From: Plantago ovata
Lineage: Eukaryota > Streptophyta > Magnoliopsida > Lamiales > Plantaginaceae
DNA length: 64,000 nt
Direction of reading: 5' to 3'
Assembly (NCBI GenBank): GCA_028274465.1
Contig: CM051456.1
Location: 90,072,753 to 90,136,752 of the forward strand
Part shown: piece by piece, positions 30,645-42,069 of the stretch
How the letters are laid out: every line of letters starts with the position of its first letter
Position numbering within the stretch: position 1 is the first letter of the stretch
Notes under the pieces: model-generated
What the model saw: the letters and a program-made list of their open reading frames with translations, nothing else
Databases searched by the model: none
What the model was told of the DNA's origin: nothing
Program-made: the position numbers and the translations under genes

Positions 30645-32282
30645 TTAAGGGATTGGCTCGGGATCCTCTTGCTCCTCTTCACTCTCATCAGAACCAAGGT
30701 CCTTCTCTTCTTCCTTGGCTAGTGGGGCTTCTTCATCCTTGCAACGCTCACACTTAGCAACCTTCTTGATGGTGATTTCAACAGGAAGATCACCCACCAA
30801 TGTAATGGACATCGACTTCTCAGTGTTGCTAGGCAACTTCCCTTGCTCCCTACTCGCTCCACGGTCAATCAACTCTTGCATCTTTTGATGGGCAAACCTA
30901 GTGCTCTCTTCCAAATGATCAAGCCTCGCCCTAGTCTTCTCAGAATCTTCTTCATAACGCTTAAGAAAACTTTGGGTGTGCTCAACCATCTTTTGCAAGT
31001 TCTCCATGAGTAGAGTTGTCTTCGACTTCGGTTGCTTTTTGGGAGCAGGGTTTTCGCAGTGATCATTACCATAGTTAAGCATACTACGGTCTTGGTTAGG
31101 GCCATAAGTTTGGCTAGCCGGTGCATATCCTTGATTGTTCCGGAACCCTCTTCTCCAAAATCCACCTCGAGGATTCCTACCATCTTGTCCGTAGCTAGCT
31201 TCATGAGTACCAAATTCCGTAGCAAAGGCTTCCTCTTCGCCTCCTTGAACCCAATTACCATCATCATATGCAAGCTCCGATCTACACATATGAGCTCCAT
31301 GCCCATAGTTCTTGCATATTCGGCAAACTTCGTTTGACATAACTGTTCCTGCGGAGTTCTTGAGGACTTGTTTCAATTCGTTGGTAAAGCATTCGAATCG
31401 ATCCCCATTCCCCCCATACATAGGGACCTCCTGAGTAGGTGGAGCTTCAGGTCCACGTCTCCTAACCATTACTCTTGGATCCTTCAATTGCAAACCCTTG
31501 GCAAGCCTTTCGAAAACCGCCCAGACGGCTTCCGCGGTTTCTTTCCAAATATTGTCACGGCATTGGAAATCCACCACTTGTTGGTTCTCAAAGGTCAGTC
31601 CATTGTAGAAGTGTTGGACAATATCCGAAAGCTCAAAACTATGGTGAGGGCACTTGTTCATGAGGTCTTGGAACCTCTCAAACGCGGTGTAGATGGTCTC
31701 ATCATAGTCTTGTTTGAACCCAGTGATATGCGCCTTAAGCGCGGTAGTCAAGGTGTGAGGGAAGTATTTCTCCATGAATGCTGAAAAAACCTTCTCCCAA
31801 GTGTCCAGCGAACCCGCCTGTAGAGAACTCAACCATGACTTGGCTCTGTCGCCAAGCCCCATAGCAAAAACCTTCATCCTCAACTCATCCGTTGTTATTT
31901 CAGCTCCGGGTCGTGGGAGTTGGTTGACGAAATCATCGATATCGTGCAAGTACCCCATCACATCTTCCCTTGCTAAGCCATAGAACCTCGGAAGTTGTTG
32001 GAACGCGTGGTTTTTTATTTCCAAATCTCGAGTTGCAGACGAAAGAACAATCGCCAGTCCCCTCATACGATCCTCGGAGGGTTGAACCCATGCTTTCAGT
32101 GGTCTAGCTTCTGCCATTAAGACGATTTCCTTAAAAAGACTGTGTAGAGATTCGGAGAAATCGGTATCCTCTATTTTCTCTAGTTCACGTCGTCGAAGTA
32201 GTCGCCTTCTTTGGTGGTAGACTCTGTCGATTTCAGCGATTGATTCAGCAAGCGTGGTTCCCCTAGATCGTGTACTTCGCAT
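30645..32282 (-). CDS. Athila-like gag
   Basis: 545 residues, intact. N-terminus MRSTRSRGTTLAESIAEIDR; Retrotrans_gag core with VMGYLHDIDDFVNQLP, DRAKSWLSSLQAGSLDTWEK, FMEKYFPHTLTTALKAHITG and IYTAFERFQDLMNKCPHHSF; zinc knuckle CRICKNYGHGAHMC; coiled coil (LLMENLQKMVEHTQSFLKRY); acidic end. The start is about 120 bases after the primer site. It encodes the particle protein of a non-autonomous element that lacks pol. An in-frame TAA separates it from the protease. Confidence 0.85.
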   Translation of the reverse strand: MRSTRSRGTTLAESIAEIDRVYHQRRRLLRRRELEKIEDTDFSESLHSLFKEIVLMAEARPLKAWVQPSEDRMRGLAIVLSSATRDLEIKNHAFQQLPRFYGLAREDVMGYLHDIDDFVNQLPRPGAEITTDELRMKVFAMGLGDRAKSWLSSLQAGSLDTWEKVFSAFMEKYFPHTLTTALKAHITGFKQDYDETIYTAFERFQDLMNKCPHHSFELSDIVQHFYNGLTFENQQVVDFQCRDNIWKETAEAVWAVFERLAKGLQLKDPRVMVRRRGPEAPPTQEVPMYGGNGDRFECFTNELKQVLKNSAGTVMSNEVCRICKNYGHGAHMCRSELAYDDGNWVQGGEEEAFATEFGTHEASYGQDGRNPRGGFWRRGFRNNQGYAPASQTYGPNQDRSMLNYGNDHCENPAPKKQPKSKTTLLMENLQKMVEHTQSFLKRYEEDSEKTRARLDHLEESTRFAHQKMQELIDRGASREQGKLPSNTEKSMSITLVGDLPVEITIKKVAKCERCKDEEAPLAKEEEKDLGSDESEEEQEDPEPIP

Positions 32283-32403
32283 ACACTATCTGTAACAAGC
32301 TAAGAAAGGAGTATCAGAGAGATCAAATAGAAAAAATAAAAACTACTAAAACTAGGAATTGAATGCTGAAATATAAATAAGCTAAACAGAAAAAGGAGTA
32401 TAG

Positions 32404-32421
32404 TCCCCGGCAACGGCGCCA
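32404..32421 (-). other. Primer binding site, tRNA-Asp (minus element)
   Basis: Plus strand TCCCCGGCAACGGCGCCA, the reverse complement of the site at 24900-24917, three bases inside the LTR start at 32425. Confidence 0.92.
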
Positions 32422-32424
32422 ATT

Positions 32425-33625
32425 TGATGAACCAGAATTTGTCAGATTCAAATTAATCAAATAAATTTGTTTTTAGCCAAAGGCATTTCACAACTACAAC
32501 GAAAACCGTAGTGCAGCAGTAATATAACCTCGAGTGTCGATCTCTAAGGACTATAACCAGCTTTATCTAATCTAACTTAAACTATAAAATCAACAAACGA
32601 CTTAGCACAGATTTTTCTTATCAAGATAATGGAAGTTAGTGATAGTATGATCATTCAAAGCATAGTGGGTTAATAATCATGCATGAAGTACCCGATCGTT
32701 TTGCATAGAGATCTTTGATCATGAATTGTCCAATGTGTTCCGTTTTATTCAACACTACGAAGATAGAGGGCTTAGATAGATCAAAGAAATAAAGCAATAA
32801 CTCAAAGTCTGATTCGCATTACCGCCATCATACACAATTAAGAACCCTCGCTAAGAAATCACATACTATCACCAACGATAGATTTAGCTACTCATAGATG
32901 TCATGCCATCAACAAAAATCATAGCAAGATTGAATGAAAACATGTTGAAAGATATATAAATATAAATAGAAAAATCGTGAGATACAATGTTACCGAAGGT
33001 TGTCAATCTCCGAAGAATCGCGATCTCACAAGCTCCAAATTGATAAGAAAAAGTGTCTCCTATGCTAAGAATTCCCAGAACAGGCTCTGGAGAATTCCTA
33101 CCTAAAACTAATGAGAAAGGTATGAAAAAAGGTCTGAGAAAGTATGAAAAAACGTAGAGAAACAACAACTATATATAGGAGTTCGGCAAGCGTGGGGCGA
33201 ATCGCCCCACACACCGGGCGAATCGCCTGGTGTGGGGTGAATCGCCCCACATCCTGGGCGAATCGTCCGGGAGTTTCAGTCGGCGAGAGACGCGTTTTCG
33301 ATGCGTTTTTGGATTTCTTTTCCTTTTCGGACTCGGTTTTTGCCTTCTAGTGACCTTTTAGCCTTCAGACTCGACCCCTAGACTTCAAATCCCATCCGTA
33401 ATCTTCTAGACCCTCCAAAAATGTCCTTGGAACACCGATTCTTCGTTCTCTTCAATATAATTGCCCGGAAAACCACGTTTTTCACCTAAAACCTGTAAAA
33501 TGTAAACTAAAGGGAAACGTGACACTATTCTAATAAAATGCACTATAATATAGTTAAATTAACATAGAGGATAGCAAAATAGGTGAAAAAAAACTGGATT
33601 GAAGGTGTAAAATACACGTTCATCA
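32425..33625 (-). mobile_element. Athila-like 5' LTR, minus orientation (1201 bp)
   Basis: Plus strand starts TGATGAACC and ends GTTCATCA. Highly similar to the reverse complement of 23735-24896. It carries its own palindrome array (33190-33272) beside the TATA box. Its partner 3' LTR is missing on the left because the element ends at the palindrome. Confidence 0.9.
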
Positions 33626-34478
33626 AGCTCCCGGGCGGTTCGCCCGGGATGTGGGGCGGTTCGCCCCACGCCAGGCGGTTCGCCCCACGTCTTCCGAGCT
33701 CGTATATATAGTTGATCCATTCTCTACGTTTTTGATACCTTTCACATTATTTTGAGAGACGAATTCTCTAGAGCCTGTTCTGGAAATTCTTAGCATAGAA
33801 GACTCTTTTTCTTATCAATTTGGAGGATTAAGCATAGCAATTGGACCTCGTTGTTTATCAATTCTTGCTTGTGAGTTAGCAATTCTTCGGAGATTGACAA
33901 CCTTCGCTGGTAACATTGTATCTCACGATTTTTCTACTTTTATTTATTTTTTTCAACATATTTTCATTCAATCTTGCTTTGATTCTTGTTGATTGCAATT
34001 TATCTATGAGTAGCTAAATCTATCATTGGTGATAGTATGTGATTTCTTAGCTAGGGTTCTTAATTATGCATGATTGGTTGTAACGCGATTCAGACTTGAC
34101 TTACTGCTTTATTTCTTTGATCTATCTAAGCCCTCTATCTTCGTAGTGTTGAATTGAACGGAACACATTGGACAATTCATGATCTTAGATTTCTATGCAA
34201 ACGTTCAAGTACTTCATGCATGATTATTAACATGATGCTTTGAATGATCATACTATCACTAACTTCCATTATTATTGATAAGAAAATCTGTGCTAAGTCG
34301 TTTGTTGAATTTATAGTTTAAGTTAAATTAGATAAAGCTAGTTGTAGTCCTTAGAGATTGACACTCGAGGTTATTTTACTTCTACACTACGTGCCTTGGT
34401 TTTCGTTGTAGTTGTGAATTTCTTTTGGCTAAAAACAAATTTATTTGATTAATTGAGTCTGACAAATTCGGTTCATCA
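33626..34478 (+). mobile_element. Truncated Athila-like LTR, plus orientation
   Basis: Begins inside the palindrome array (CTCCCGGGCGGTTCGCCCGG) and follows the plus LTR to its end TTCATCA. About the first 350 bases are missing, replaced by the minus element's LTR. The right flank is CACTA sequence, not the SIRE gag that flanks the left LTR at 23735. Confidence 0.85.
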
Positions 34479-34500
34479 TACATTACTTGTTTATCTGTTA

Positions 34501-34596
34501 TTGGGGCATTGCCTATATTATCTATTCTTGGGGCATTGCCTATAGTATCTATTCTTGGGGCATTGCCTATAGTATCTATTCTTGGGGCATTGCCTT
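34501..34596 (+). repeat. 27-bp tandem repeat, four units
   Basis: TTGGGGCATTGCCTATA starts at 34501, 34528, 34555 and 34582, exactly 27 bases apart. The copies are nearly identical. It lies in the CACTA fragment, upstream of the coding piece. Confidence 0.85.
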
Positions 34597-34677
34597 TACT
34601 GTACATATGTGTACGCACATTATTTGTTCTTGTGGGGCACTGATGTGGGAGTTTTTTGTGGGATTGTTGTGTTGCAG

Positions 34678-34935
34678 AAATACTACTATGTCCCTCCTGC
34701 CAATGCGGAGGAGATATTGAGGGTATTCAACATCCGGGCGGAAAAGATTCACATGCATTCGATTTATTATGCCAAGGAAAGGTACTTTCGGCATAAAGAA
34801 TGGGTTCGGTACCTCAATCCGGAGCATCGGGATCTGTGGCTGGAATCGTGGCAGAACCATGTGACCCGTGAGCAGGCACATAGGGATGGGGCGTTGACGG
34901 CTGAAGGGGTCGGTTGGTTAGTGGAGAGCCCGTAG
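34678..34935 (+). pseudogene. CACTA-associated plant transposase (Ptta/En/Spm) C-terminal fragment
   Basis: Probably an exon after the acceptor TGTTGCAG at about 34670-34677. Reads YYYVPPANAEEILRVFNIRA, then IYYAKERYFRHKEWVRYLNP and DLWLESWQNHVTREQA, and ends at 34935. By eye this matches the Ptta/En/Spm plant transposase domain pattern (basic body, then a W..W motif). Only this last exon is left. Confidence 0.55.
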
Positions 34936-35527
34936 GATTAGTGCTTTTTAGGATTGTTATTCTTTATCCGTACATTTTAGGATTCTCGTTTATTTTAATG
35001 ATTATCTTCGTACCTTTTAGTTTCTTTGTACGTACACTTTTAGTTTTTTATTGAAATTTCGATTATCGTAAAATGAATCAATCGTATATATTTTGTTAGT
35101 CGTACTCAATTTTAAGTTAAAATAACAATTTTTCACATAAATTCAGTAAAACAAAAAATCAATTTTAAAAAAACAAAATCAGAGAAGTTAGCGACGGATT
35201 AGTTTATCCGTCGCCAAATTCCCCTCGCAAGGGAATGACACGTGTCCCTTAGCTTTAGCGACGGATAACATAATCCGTCGCTATTTATAGATACGGATAA
35301 AGTCATCCGTCTCTATGTTGGTCAACGACAATATAGCGACGGATAAACTGAACCGTCTCTACATATAGTGACGGATAATATTAACCGTCTCTTTATTTTT
35401 TAGCGACGCCACTTTTTGCGACGTCCTATTTAGCGACGGGCTTTCCGTCACTATTGGTGTTTAGCGACGGATCGCTAACATATAGCGACGGATGGCATCC
35501 GTCAAATCAGTTTTCCTTGTAGTGTCA

Positions 35528-36350
35528 GTACCATGGTCTGTTCTTATGACTTTTACCTTGTCATTTTTCATGACTTCAAGCTTGTTCAGCAAGTTAGGTA
35601 TTTCAGTCCTTGTTTCAGACTTGTGTTTGATAAATACTACCCAAGTGAATCTTGAATAGTCATCTACCACCACCAGATCATACTTCTTGCCAGCATAGCT
35701 TATTGAAGAAGATTCAAACAAGTCCATGTGCAACAGTTGTAAAGATTTTGTAGTTGACGGTACTGCCTTGTTCTTGAAAGAAGTTTTGGTTTGTTTTCCT
35801 TGCTGACATGCATTGCAAACACCATCCTTCTTAAAAGTAACCTTAGGTAATCCAACTACACGTGCCTTTTTAGACATCTTATTCAGCGTTTTGAAGTTTA
35901 GGGGACTTGTTCGTGTATGCCATAACCATGCTTTTTCAGCAAGGCAATCATGATCTAAGACAATGCATTTTTCAACGATTGATGAAGACCAATCTACGGT
36001 ATAGAGACCTCCTGATCTTCTAGCAACCATAATAACCTTCTTTGTCTCAAAGTCTATAAGTTTACATTCATCGCTTTTGATTTTGATGAAGTAACCTTTG
36101 TCAGCGAATTGACTCATGCTGAAAAGGTTAAACTTAAGATTTTTCACATAAAGAACTCCCGAAATGGTAATGCATCCTAACTTCACGTCACCATAACCTT
36201 TAGTAGAACCAAAGCCTCCACCAGCAAACCTTATTGTTGGACCTTTAGACCACCGTCTATAGTTTATAAGGTTTTTCTTGTTGCCCGTCATGTGCTTTCC
36301 ACAACCACTGTCAAAGTGTCAAATTGCATTGTTTGTCTCCGTGGCTGAAG
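35528..36350 (-). pseudogene. SIRE-like protease-integrase, truncated (element B)
   Basis: Protease HFDSGCGKHMTG is preceded by TGA where element A has Trp. The GAG-pre-integrase zinc region and the integrase core follow, to IRTDHGT, where the CACTA element interrupts. About 95 percent like 19800-20620 by eye. Confidence 0.9.
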
Positions 36351-36924
36351 TCTACAGAATCAAGAGCAAACAAGTTAATTATCAAATATTGGATGTCCAT
36401 TAACATGTTCAAGAAAACGTCCAGTGGAAACCCAAGTCTTGAGTTTTTCAACTTTGACTTGTTTTCTACTTGCTGAGGAACTAGAGGCCTTAGAACAGAA
36501 AGACGTTTTGATCATTGCTAATCAAGTCCACTTTCTGATGTGGTGTCTTGCTTGGTTGACCCTTTTGCTGAACATACTTTTCAGTAAGTTCTTTTCTAGC
36601 AAGGTTCTTTCTAGTCCTAGCATTTTGAGATTTGTCAGAACTCTTAGGCTTGGTTTTGTTCATCTCTTTGAAGTATCTTTGCTGACTTTGCTTATACTCA
36701 TGAAAGAGTTGACTTTGCTTGGTTTTGCATCCAAGTCCACTTTTCGGTGAGTGCTGAGCTTTTGTCTCAGCAACCTTACTCGATTCAGGTTTGTCAGCAA
36801 AGGTCTTCTGATTACTTTTAGTAATCTTGCCTTTAGTCTTAACAAATTGCTTTTCAACAACTTGTTTGGCGGAATGCTTTACAGCATCCTTTTTCTTAAC
36901 AGTTTGCTTTTCAGCAACCCGTTT
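36351..36924 (-). pseudogene. SIRE-like gag-pol linker (element B)
   Basis: Uninterrupted counterpart of the linker of element A; it shows the site (near 36660) where the solo LTR landed in element A. Lys/Ser-rich, in several broken frames, ending near the gag frame that stops at 36925. Confidence 0.65.
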
Positions 36925-38800
36925 TCATTTTAAAGTCTTGTTACTTTGAGTGGCAACAGCGGGCTTTAAGGTCGTAGGTACTTGATTGCTTATTTCAGCA
37001 ACCTTAGATTGACAAATCTGATAGAGTTCTGGTTGACCACTATCAGTTGCACGAACAAAGGTGATTGGTGATTTGTCTTTACTCAAGATTATTACATCAT
37101 CACCTTCATACGTTGCACCTAAACCTTCTTTCTGAGATGGGTCTCTCAGATAGGAGTTTAGTTCAGTCAGCGTGTTACTAGCATCAGCATAAGATTTGAT
37201 ATTGACTTTCATCTTTTTCATTTCTTTTATTTCAGCAAGTAACTTTAGAATTGAGGACTGATACTCTTCCAATTCTATTGCCATTTGAGCATTCTTCTTT
37301 GTAGCTTCAACAATTAACTTCTTGAGATGCAATATTTCAGCATCCTTCTTTTCTGACTCAACTCTCAGCAAGACATACTTTTCAGTAGTTTGCTTAGTCA
37401 GAAGTTCAACATTCTGTAGTTTCTCTTGCTGTTTGCTTAGAGTTTTCTCAAATCTTTCGATTTCTCCTTGAATTCTATCAAGGTCAATGTCATCTTCACT
37501 TTCTGAATCAGAGTCAGAGGTAGGACAATTTACCTGACCGGCCATGAGGCAGAATTCGTAGTTTGACACATCTGGATAAGCTTCCATAGCTATTCCACAA
37601 ACTTCCTTGCCGATCTCTACATCAAGAGTGGCTTCTTCTGCTTCAGTATCTGAGCTCTCTACCTCACTGTCTTCAAAGCTTGTATCAATGCAAAGAGCAT
37701 CGATTTTTGCTTGAAGCTTTTTCTTTTCTTCAGCAATCAAATCCCTTTTGAACTTCTTCTTCTTTTCAGCAGATTTGCCTTTCAGCAAAGGACAATTTGT
37801 TTTGAAGTGTCCAGGTTTTTTGCAATAAAAGCAGAGATCATTGCCTACTGCTGGTTCTCCAGAGGAGTTTGCTTGCTGAGCTTGCTTGTTCAGCGAGCTA
37901 GCTTCATTCTTGTATTTATGGTAGTTGTTACCAAGATGCTTTTTCAGCTTCTCTTTTGCTTTTCGCCTTTCAAGTTCCTTACTGATGAATTTCTTCATGT
38001 TTCTAACAACAAGAGAGTTTTCATCAGCAGGCTCTTTATCATTCTTCTTTTCAGAAGATGATGGCTTAGCGATAAGAGCAATGTTTTGTGATTTTTCAGC
38101 AAACACAATTTCTCTTTGCTTTGTCTCATAGTTGACAGTAGCAAGATGAGACAACAACTCAGTTGGAGTGATATTTGGCATTCCTTGATTGTAATAGAAG
38201 TTTTGGGTATGGATCCATTCTTGATTCAGACTTCTAATAATGGTTTTCACCTTTTCAGAATCTGAATAGAAGTTTCCAACTCCTAAGGCAGCCATCTCAC
38301 TCACTAGAGTTGTGAATCTGAAATCCAAGTCTTCCAACGACTCATTTGTACCTTGTTTAAAAGTTTTGGAACTTTAACTTTAGCACTTCGAGTTTGTTTT
38401 CCTTGGTTTTGTCAGTTCCAACACAAAGATCTTGAACCATTTTCCAAGCTTCCTTAGCAGTTTTGGCACCCCACAGTTTGCACTGTATAGTATCTGGAGT
38501 TGATCAAATAATGATGTTTCTTGCTTGGCCATCAAGACGAAATCTTTTGGCTTCGTCAGAAGTCAATTCCTCTCTTCGTTTTGGAACGGCGGTATTAACC
38601 GGTTCTCCTAAGATAGTTTTCTTTCCAGCAGTATCTGTGGTTTTGTGAGGAAAGTTTCTCTCAAGTTTAGTGATCTTGATGGATCCATCATTTATGACAG
38701 TAACCATTTCATCACTAATGACCTCAAGATGTAGCATCATGTTGTTTCGCCATTTTTCATAGTTTTCCAGCTTCAGCAAAGCAGCGTCTCCTAGCGACAT
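36925..38800 (-). pseudogene. SIRE-like gag (element B)
   Basis: N-terminal part 38800-38504 (MSLGDAALLKLENYEKWRNN), then a frame break and a stop near 38504, then 470 residues from 38337. The copia gag (UBN2-type) region spans the break (AKEAWKMVQDLC, then EDLDFRFTTLVSEMAALGVG). A zinc knuckle CFYCKKPGHFKTNC, an acidic stretch, a coiled coil (QGEIERFEKTLSKQQEKLQ) and a Lys-rich end follow. Start about 95 bases after the primer site. Confidence 0.9.
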
Positions 38801-38895
38801 CCTGTCAGCAAAAGACTACCAAACTGATCAAGTGAAAGTGATTTACGGAAAGCACCTAAGGGGATCTAGGTTCAGTGCTGAAGGTTAAAGAACCT

Positions 38896-38910
38896 CCAGC
38901 TCTAATACCA
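38896..38910 (-). other. Primer binding site, initiator tRNA-Met
   Basis: Minus strand TGGTATTAGAGCTGG, two mismatches from the plant iMet complement TGGTATCAGAGCCAGG. It lies two bases from the LTR end at 38913. Typical of copia elements. Confidence 0.85.
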
Positions 38911-38912
38911 CT

Positions 38913-40433
38913 TGTTGGTCCCTTTAAACAACAAGAAAAGACTAGAAGGGGGGGAGGTGAATAGTCTTTTCAAATTTTCGTCGTTTAAAAACTTTCTCGG
39001 CAAGTGCTTGTTACTTTTCAGTAATGAGTTTGCTGGTACTTAACTTTCTCAGCAAGTACTTGTTACTTTTCAATAACGCGTTTTACTGGTACTTTAAAAA
39101 CAGAGTGCGGAAGACTTTAACAATAAGTGCTTTTCAGAGAGTGTTAGTTTCGGCAAGTGAGCAGAGTGATAGTGTACAATAAGTGTAGCTTGCTGAAAAA
39201 TAAATGCGGTAAAGTAAATCACATAAACACTTTTTATAGTGGTATCTGAGAGTGGCGTAATCTCTCAACTAATCCACTTTGTCCTTTCTAGGACTGAATC
39301 CACTAAGATAAGATTGAGGTTCCTTACAAATCCTATCGCTAATGATTCGTTAGAAACCAAAGCACACTTGCTTCGTTTCCAACCTGACTAGAGAACTGTA
39401 ACCTTGTTCTCCACCAAACTTGGAACTTATAATCAGCAACACAATGCTTGATTAATTCCCCCTGAATTTCACGCCTGAAAAAGGGTGTTTATCAGTTAGA
39501 GAGGTTTTGGATGAGATGACTTGAGTATAACTTTTCAGCTATAACAAGTTATCTAAAGAAACACAACTTGTAATACTTTTCAGTAAGCAAGTTAAGTTGT
39601 TTCTGGTGTCAAGACTTGTTCTTGTTCAAAAGAAAGAACACTTAACTAATTTCTTAGTCGTGAATGTTCTACTTCTTCACAAGTAGCTTTTGTTTCAAGC
39701 TTAAGTCTTGGAACGGATCAATAGGCAGTAAAGAGTATAGAGGATTGAGTGTTTAAGCACAAGTGAGAGTTTGATCACGTTGATGACACACTTCTACTCT
39801 TTGCCGGATGACCTCTATTTATAGTGTATCAAGGGAGCCGTTTGAATTTCAAATTCTAAGACTTTGCACCTTAAGATGTCACTATCTTGCTTTTGTACTT
39901 TGAGCAGCGTCCTTCATTTGTCTTCTAGTCTTCATGTTCTTCGCGTGCCTACTTTGCATTTAATGTTCATTTGAATCGAATTCAAATGTGAACGTTGGAG
40001 CCAAAATGCAAGTACTTCTCAGCAAGGAGGTCACATATGTTTTTCAGCAAGTGGTCAGTCTCAGTTTCAGCAAGCACAACCTACTTTGTCATATAGATTT
40101 TCACTTATGCGAGTTGTTGCTGAAAATCTCACTTTCTGAGAAACATGTGCCTTTGTAGATACCTTTCTCAGAATTCTTCTAAGTCTTCAGTCTTCGAATC
40201 ATCAAGTTTCTGAGCGGTTCTAGTGCTTCAATAGTTCATTTGTAAAAAAACAAAGTACATCATCAGCAAACTAAAGCACCTAACTAGTACCTACACTAAG
40301 TCTTCAGCAAACGTTCCTCTTTTACAATGTCCTTTAAAATTCTAAATTTCTATGGACCTTAAGAGTACTAGTTACTGGACTGTCCTTAATTTAGCATGGT
40401 TAATTGCTCATCAAAATTACAAGTTTCCTAACA
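38913..40433 (-). mobile_element. SIRE-like 5' LTR, minus orientation (1521 bp)
   Basis: Plus strand TGTTGGTCCC..TTTCCTAACA, the reverse complement of the full LTR. It contains a G7 run (the poly-C tract of the LTR), two copies of the internal 52-base repeat and a TATA box at 39815-39824. Confidence 0.92.
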
Positions 40434-41796
40434 GTCTACATCACAAGAGCTATGAAGATGATGTCAGTAAAGCACTCAAACTTGCTAAAAGTGCATTAAC
40501 AAAGGCTCAGGCAATTATGGAAGATAAAATCAACAATGAGCGAAGACATGAGGAGAATCTGGATTTTATCAAAGAAGAATTGTCAAAGCTTACATCTGAT
40601 CAGCAGACATGATTCTTAAGTACAACAGCCTTCATTCTCTTGCTGAAAATTGCAACGAGTTTTTCTCTGCTTACATCAAACCGGTGTTGCAATCCATGTC
40701 TAAGGGGGAAGATACACAGAAAAAGATGTCAAAAGACATATCATCTACTACTCCCTCTCCTACTCTGATAAAATTGCCTGGACCACCACCAATGGAACCT
40801 CTTGCTGAAACAGAGCAAAGTTCTAAAAGAAAAGTTGAAACAGACTCTGAAAGAAGTTCAGCAAATCCAAAAAGGAGAAGAACTGCTGCTGATACTTCAG
40901 AGAACTGCCAACCTGAGAGTCATCAAGGAAATAATGATGATGATGATGACAGAACTATTGCTCAGGTTATCAAAGCAAAGCCCATCAATGTCAAGACTCA
41001 ATCTGGCAACACAAAATTGCTATCTTCTGGTTCTTCAACAAGGAACAAAGATAGTAATTCTAAGCAAAGAAGAAGACAAAGAAGGGCCATTGAACAAGAG
41101 GTAAACAGAAGAAAAACTCGAGAAATTGTTGGCTTGGGTGTACAATACACCAAAACAAGCAACAATGAGACCACTCAAAATGTGATCAAAAAAAGACAAG
41201 GCTTTTTCATGTTAAAGCTTGAAGTTCTCCTTGCCAATGATCACTTCCCAAAACCAGTCTTTGAGGAAATGGACAAATGGAATGTGATTAAAGTTGCGAG
41301 CAAAGAAAGAGATCCTTGTCCACTGGATACCTTTGATGACAAAAAACTTTGGCTTGATGTTGAGGTTAAAACTAGAAGGATGGCTTTGTCAAAAGACATG
41401 AGAGATCAGCCACCTTATTTCAGGCCAATAGATGTCACTCACTACTATGATGATATCCTTAAAAAGGCAAGACCAAAGCTAATGGTGACTCCTTATGAGC
41501 TCTTCTATCTGACAAAAGAAGATGCTGATGAAGATGTAAGATATATGAAGAAAATCTATAAGAAGTACAATCTAGGTGATCTCCAAATTCGACATGCGTG
41601 CTGCTGGGGATTTCACATTTGGACTGAAGTTTTGAAAATACAAGATTCCTCATCAGACCACAAGCTAATTTGCAGACTTGCAAGGGATATGCAACTTCAA
41701 GTCAAAAAGCTTCTTGAAGATTATGAAGCTGACTGTGAAGAATTTCCTAAGCTTGTTGATGAAAGCTTGAAGGATGTTTACCAAGATTGCTTCTAG
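40434..41796 (+). pseudogene. SIRE-like env-position ORF, C-terminal part (element F)
   Basis: Homologue of 12380-11038. Begins after LTR B with HHKSYEDDVSKALKLAKSAL, runs to LTSDQQT, then shifts frame by one base near 40610 and continues open to 41796 (395 residues). Conserved landmarks: LAENCNEFF, SSKRKVETDSERSSANPKRR, FFMLKLEVLLANDHFPKPVF, VTPYELFYLTKEDADEDV. Two copies sharing a whole domain support a real protein. No membrane segment seen. Confidence 0.7.
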
Positions 41797-42069
41797 ATTT
41801 CTTTCAGATAGTCTAGTCTCTACTTTTGATAGTTGCTTGCTGAGTTATCTCATGCTTTCATGTAAACCTACTTTGAAAGATAACTTTCAGCAATCAATTG
41901 CATTTGGTCAATTTTATTCGATTTTCTGATTATGCAAGTTATCTATGCTTACTGTTTGATTACTTCAAGTATAATTTGCATTGCTCAACTGATTTATTCA
42001 ACATTAGAAACTTATAAAAAGTTGTAATTAATTTAGTCATGGATTGCTAACATCAAAGAGGGGGAAATT
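41797..42069 (+). other. 3' untranslated region and polypurine tract of element F
   Basis: Non-coding, ending in AAAGAGGGGGAAA (42055-42067), a polypurine tract placed directly before the 3' LTR at 42070, as needed for plus-strand priming. Confidence 0.85.

Larger units (their letters stand above)
34479..35524 (-). mobile_element. CACTA (En/Spm) transposon end fragment
   Basis: The right end, read on the minus strand, is CACTACAAGGAAAACTGATT, a CACTA terminus. It is preceded by subterminal repeats of TAGCGACGGAT in both orientations (about 35185-35500). It is inserted in SIRE-like integrase sequence of element B; the adjacent TCA (35525-35527) is a possible 3-base duplication. The other terminus is absent, the left side being joined to an Athila-like LTR. 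Confidence 0.85.
35525..40433 (-). mobile_element. SIRE-like copia element B, 5' part
   Basis: Minus strand: 5' LTR, tRNA-Met primer site, gag, linker, protease and start of integrase, cut at 35525 by the CACTA end. It is inserted in the env-position ORF of element F (right junction 40433/40434, next bases GTCTA). Confidence 0.88.

Noticed and set aside
34501-34596. Regular repeats that could suggest a CRISPR array
   Set aside because: Units are directly adjacent with no spacers, and the DNA is plant nuclear with a CACTA end nearby.
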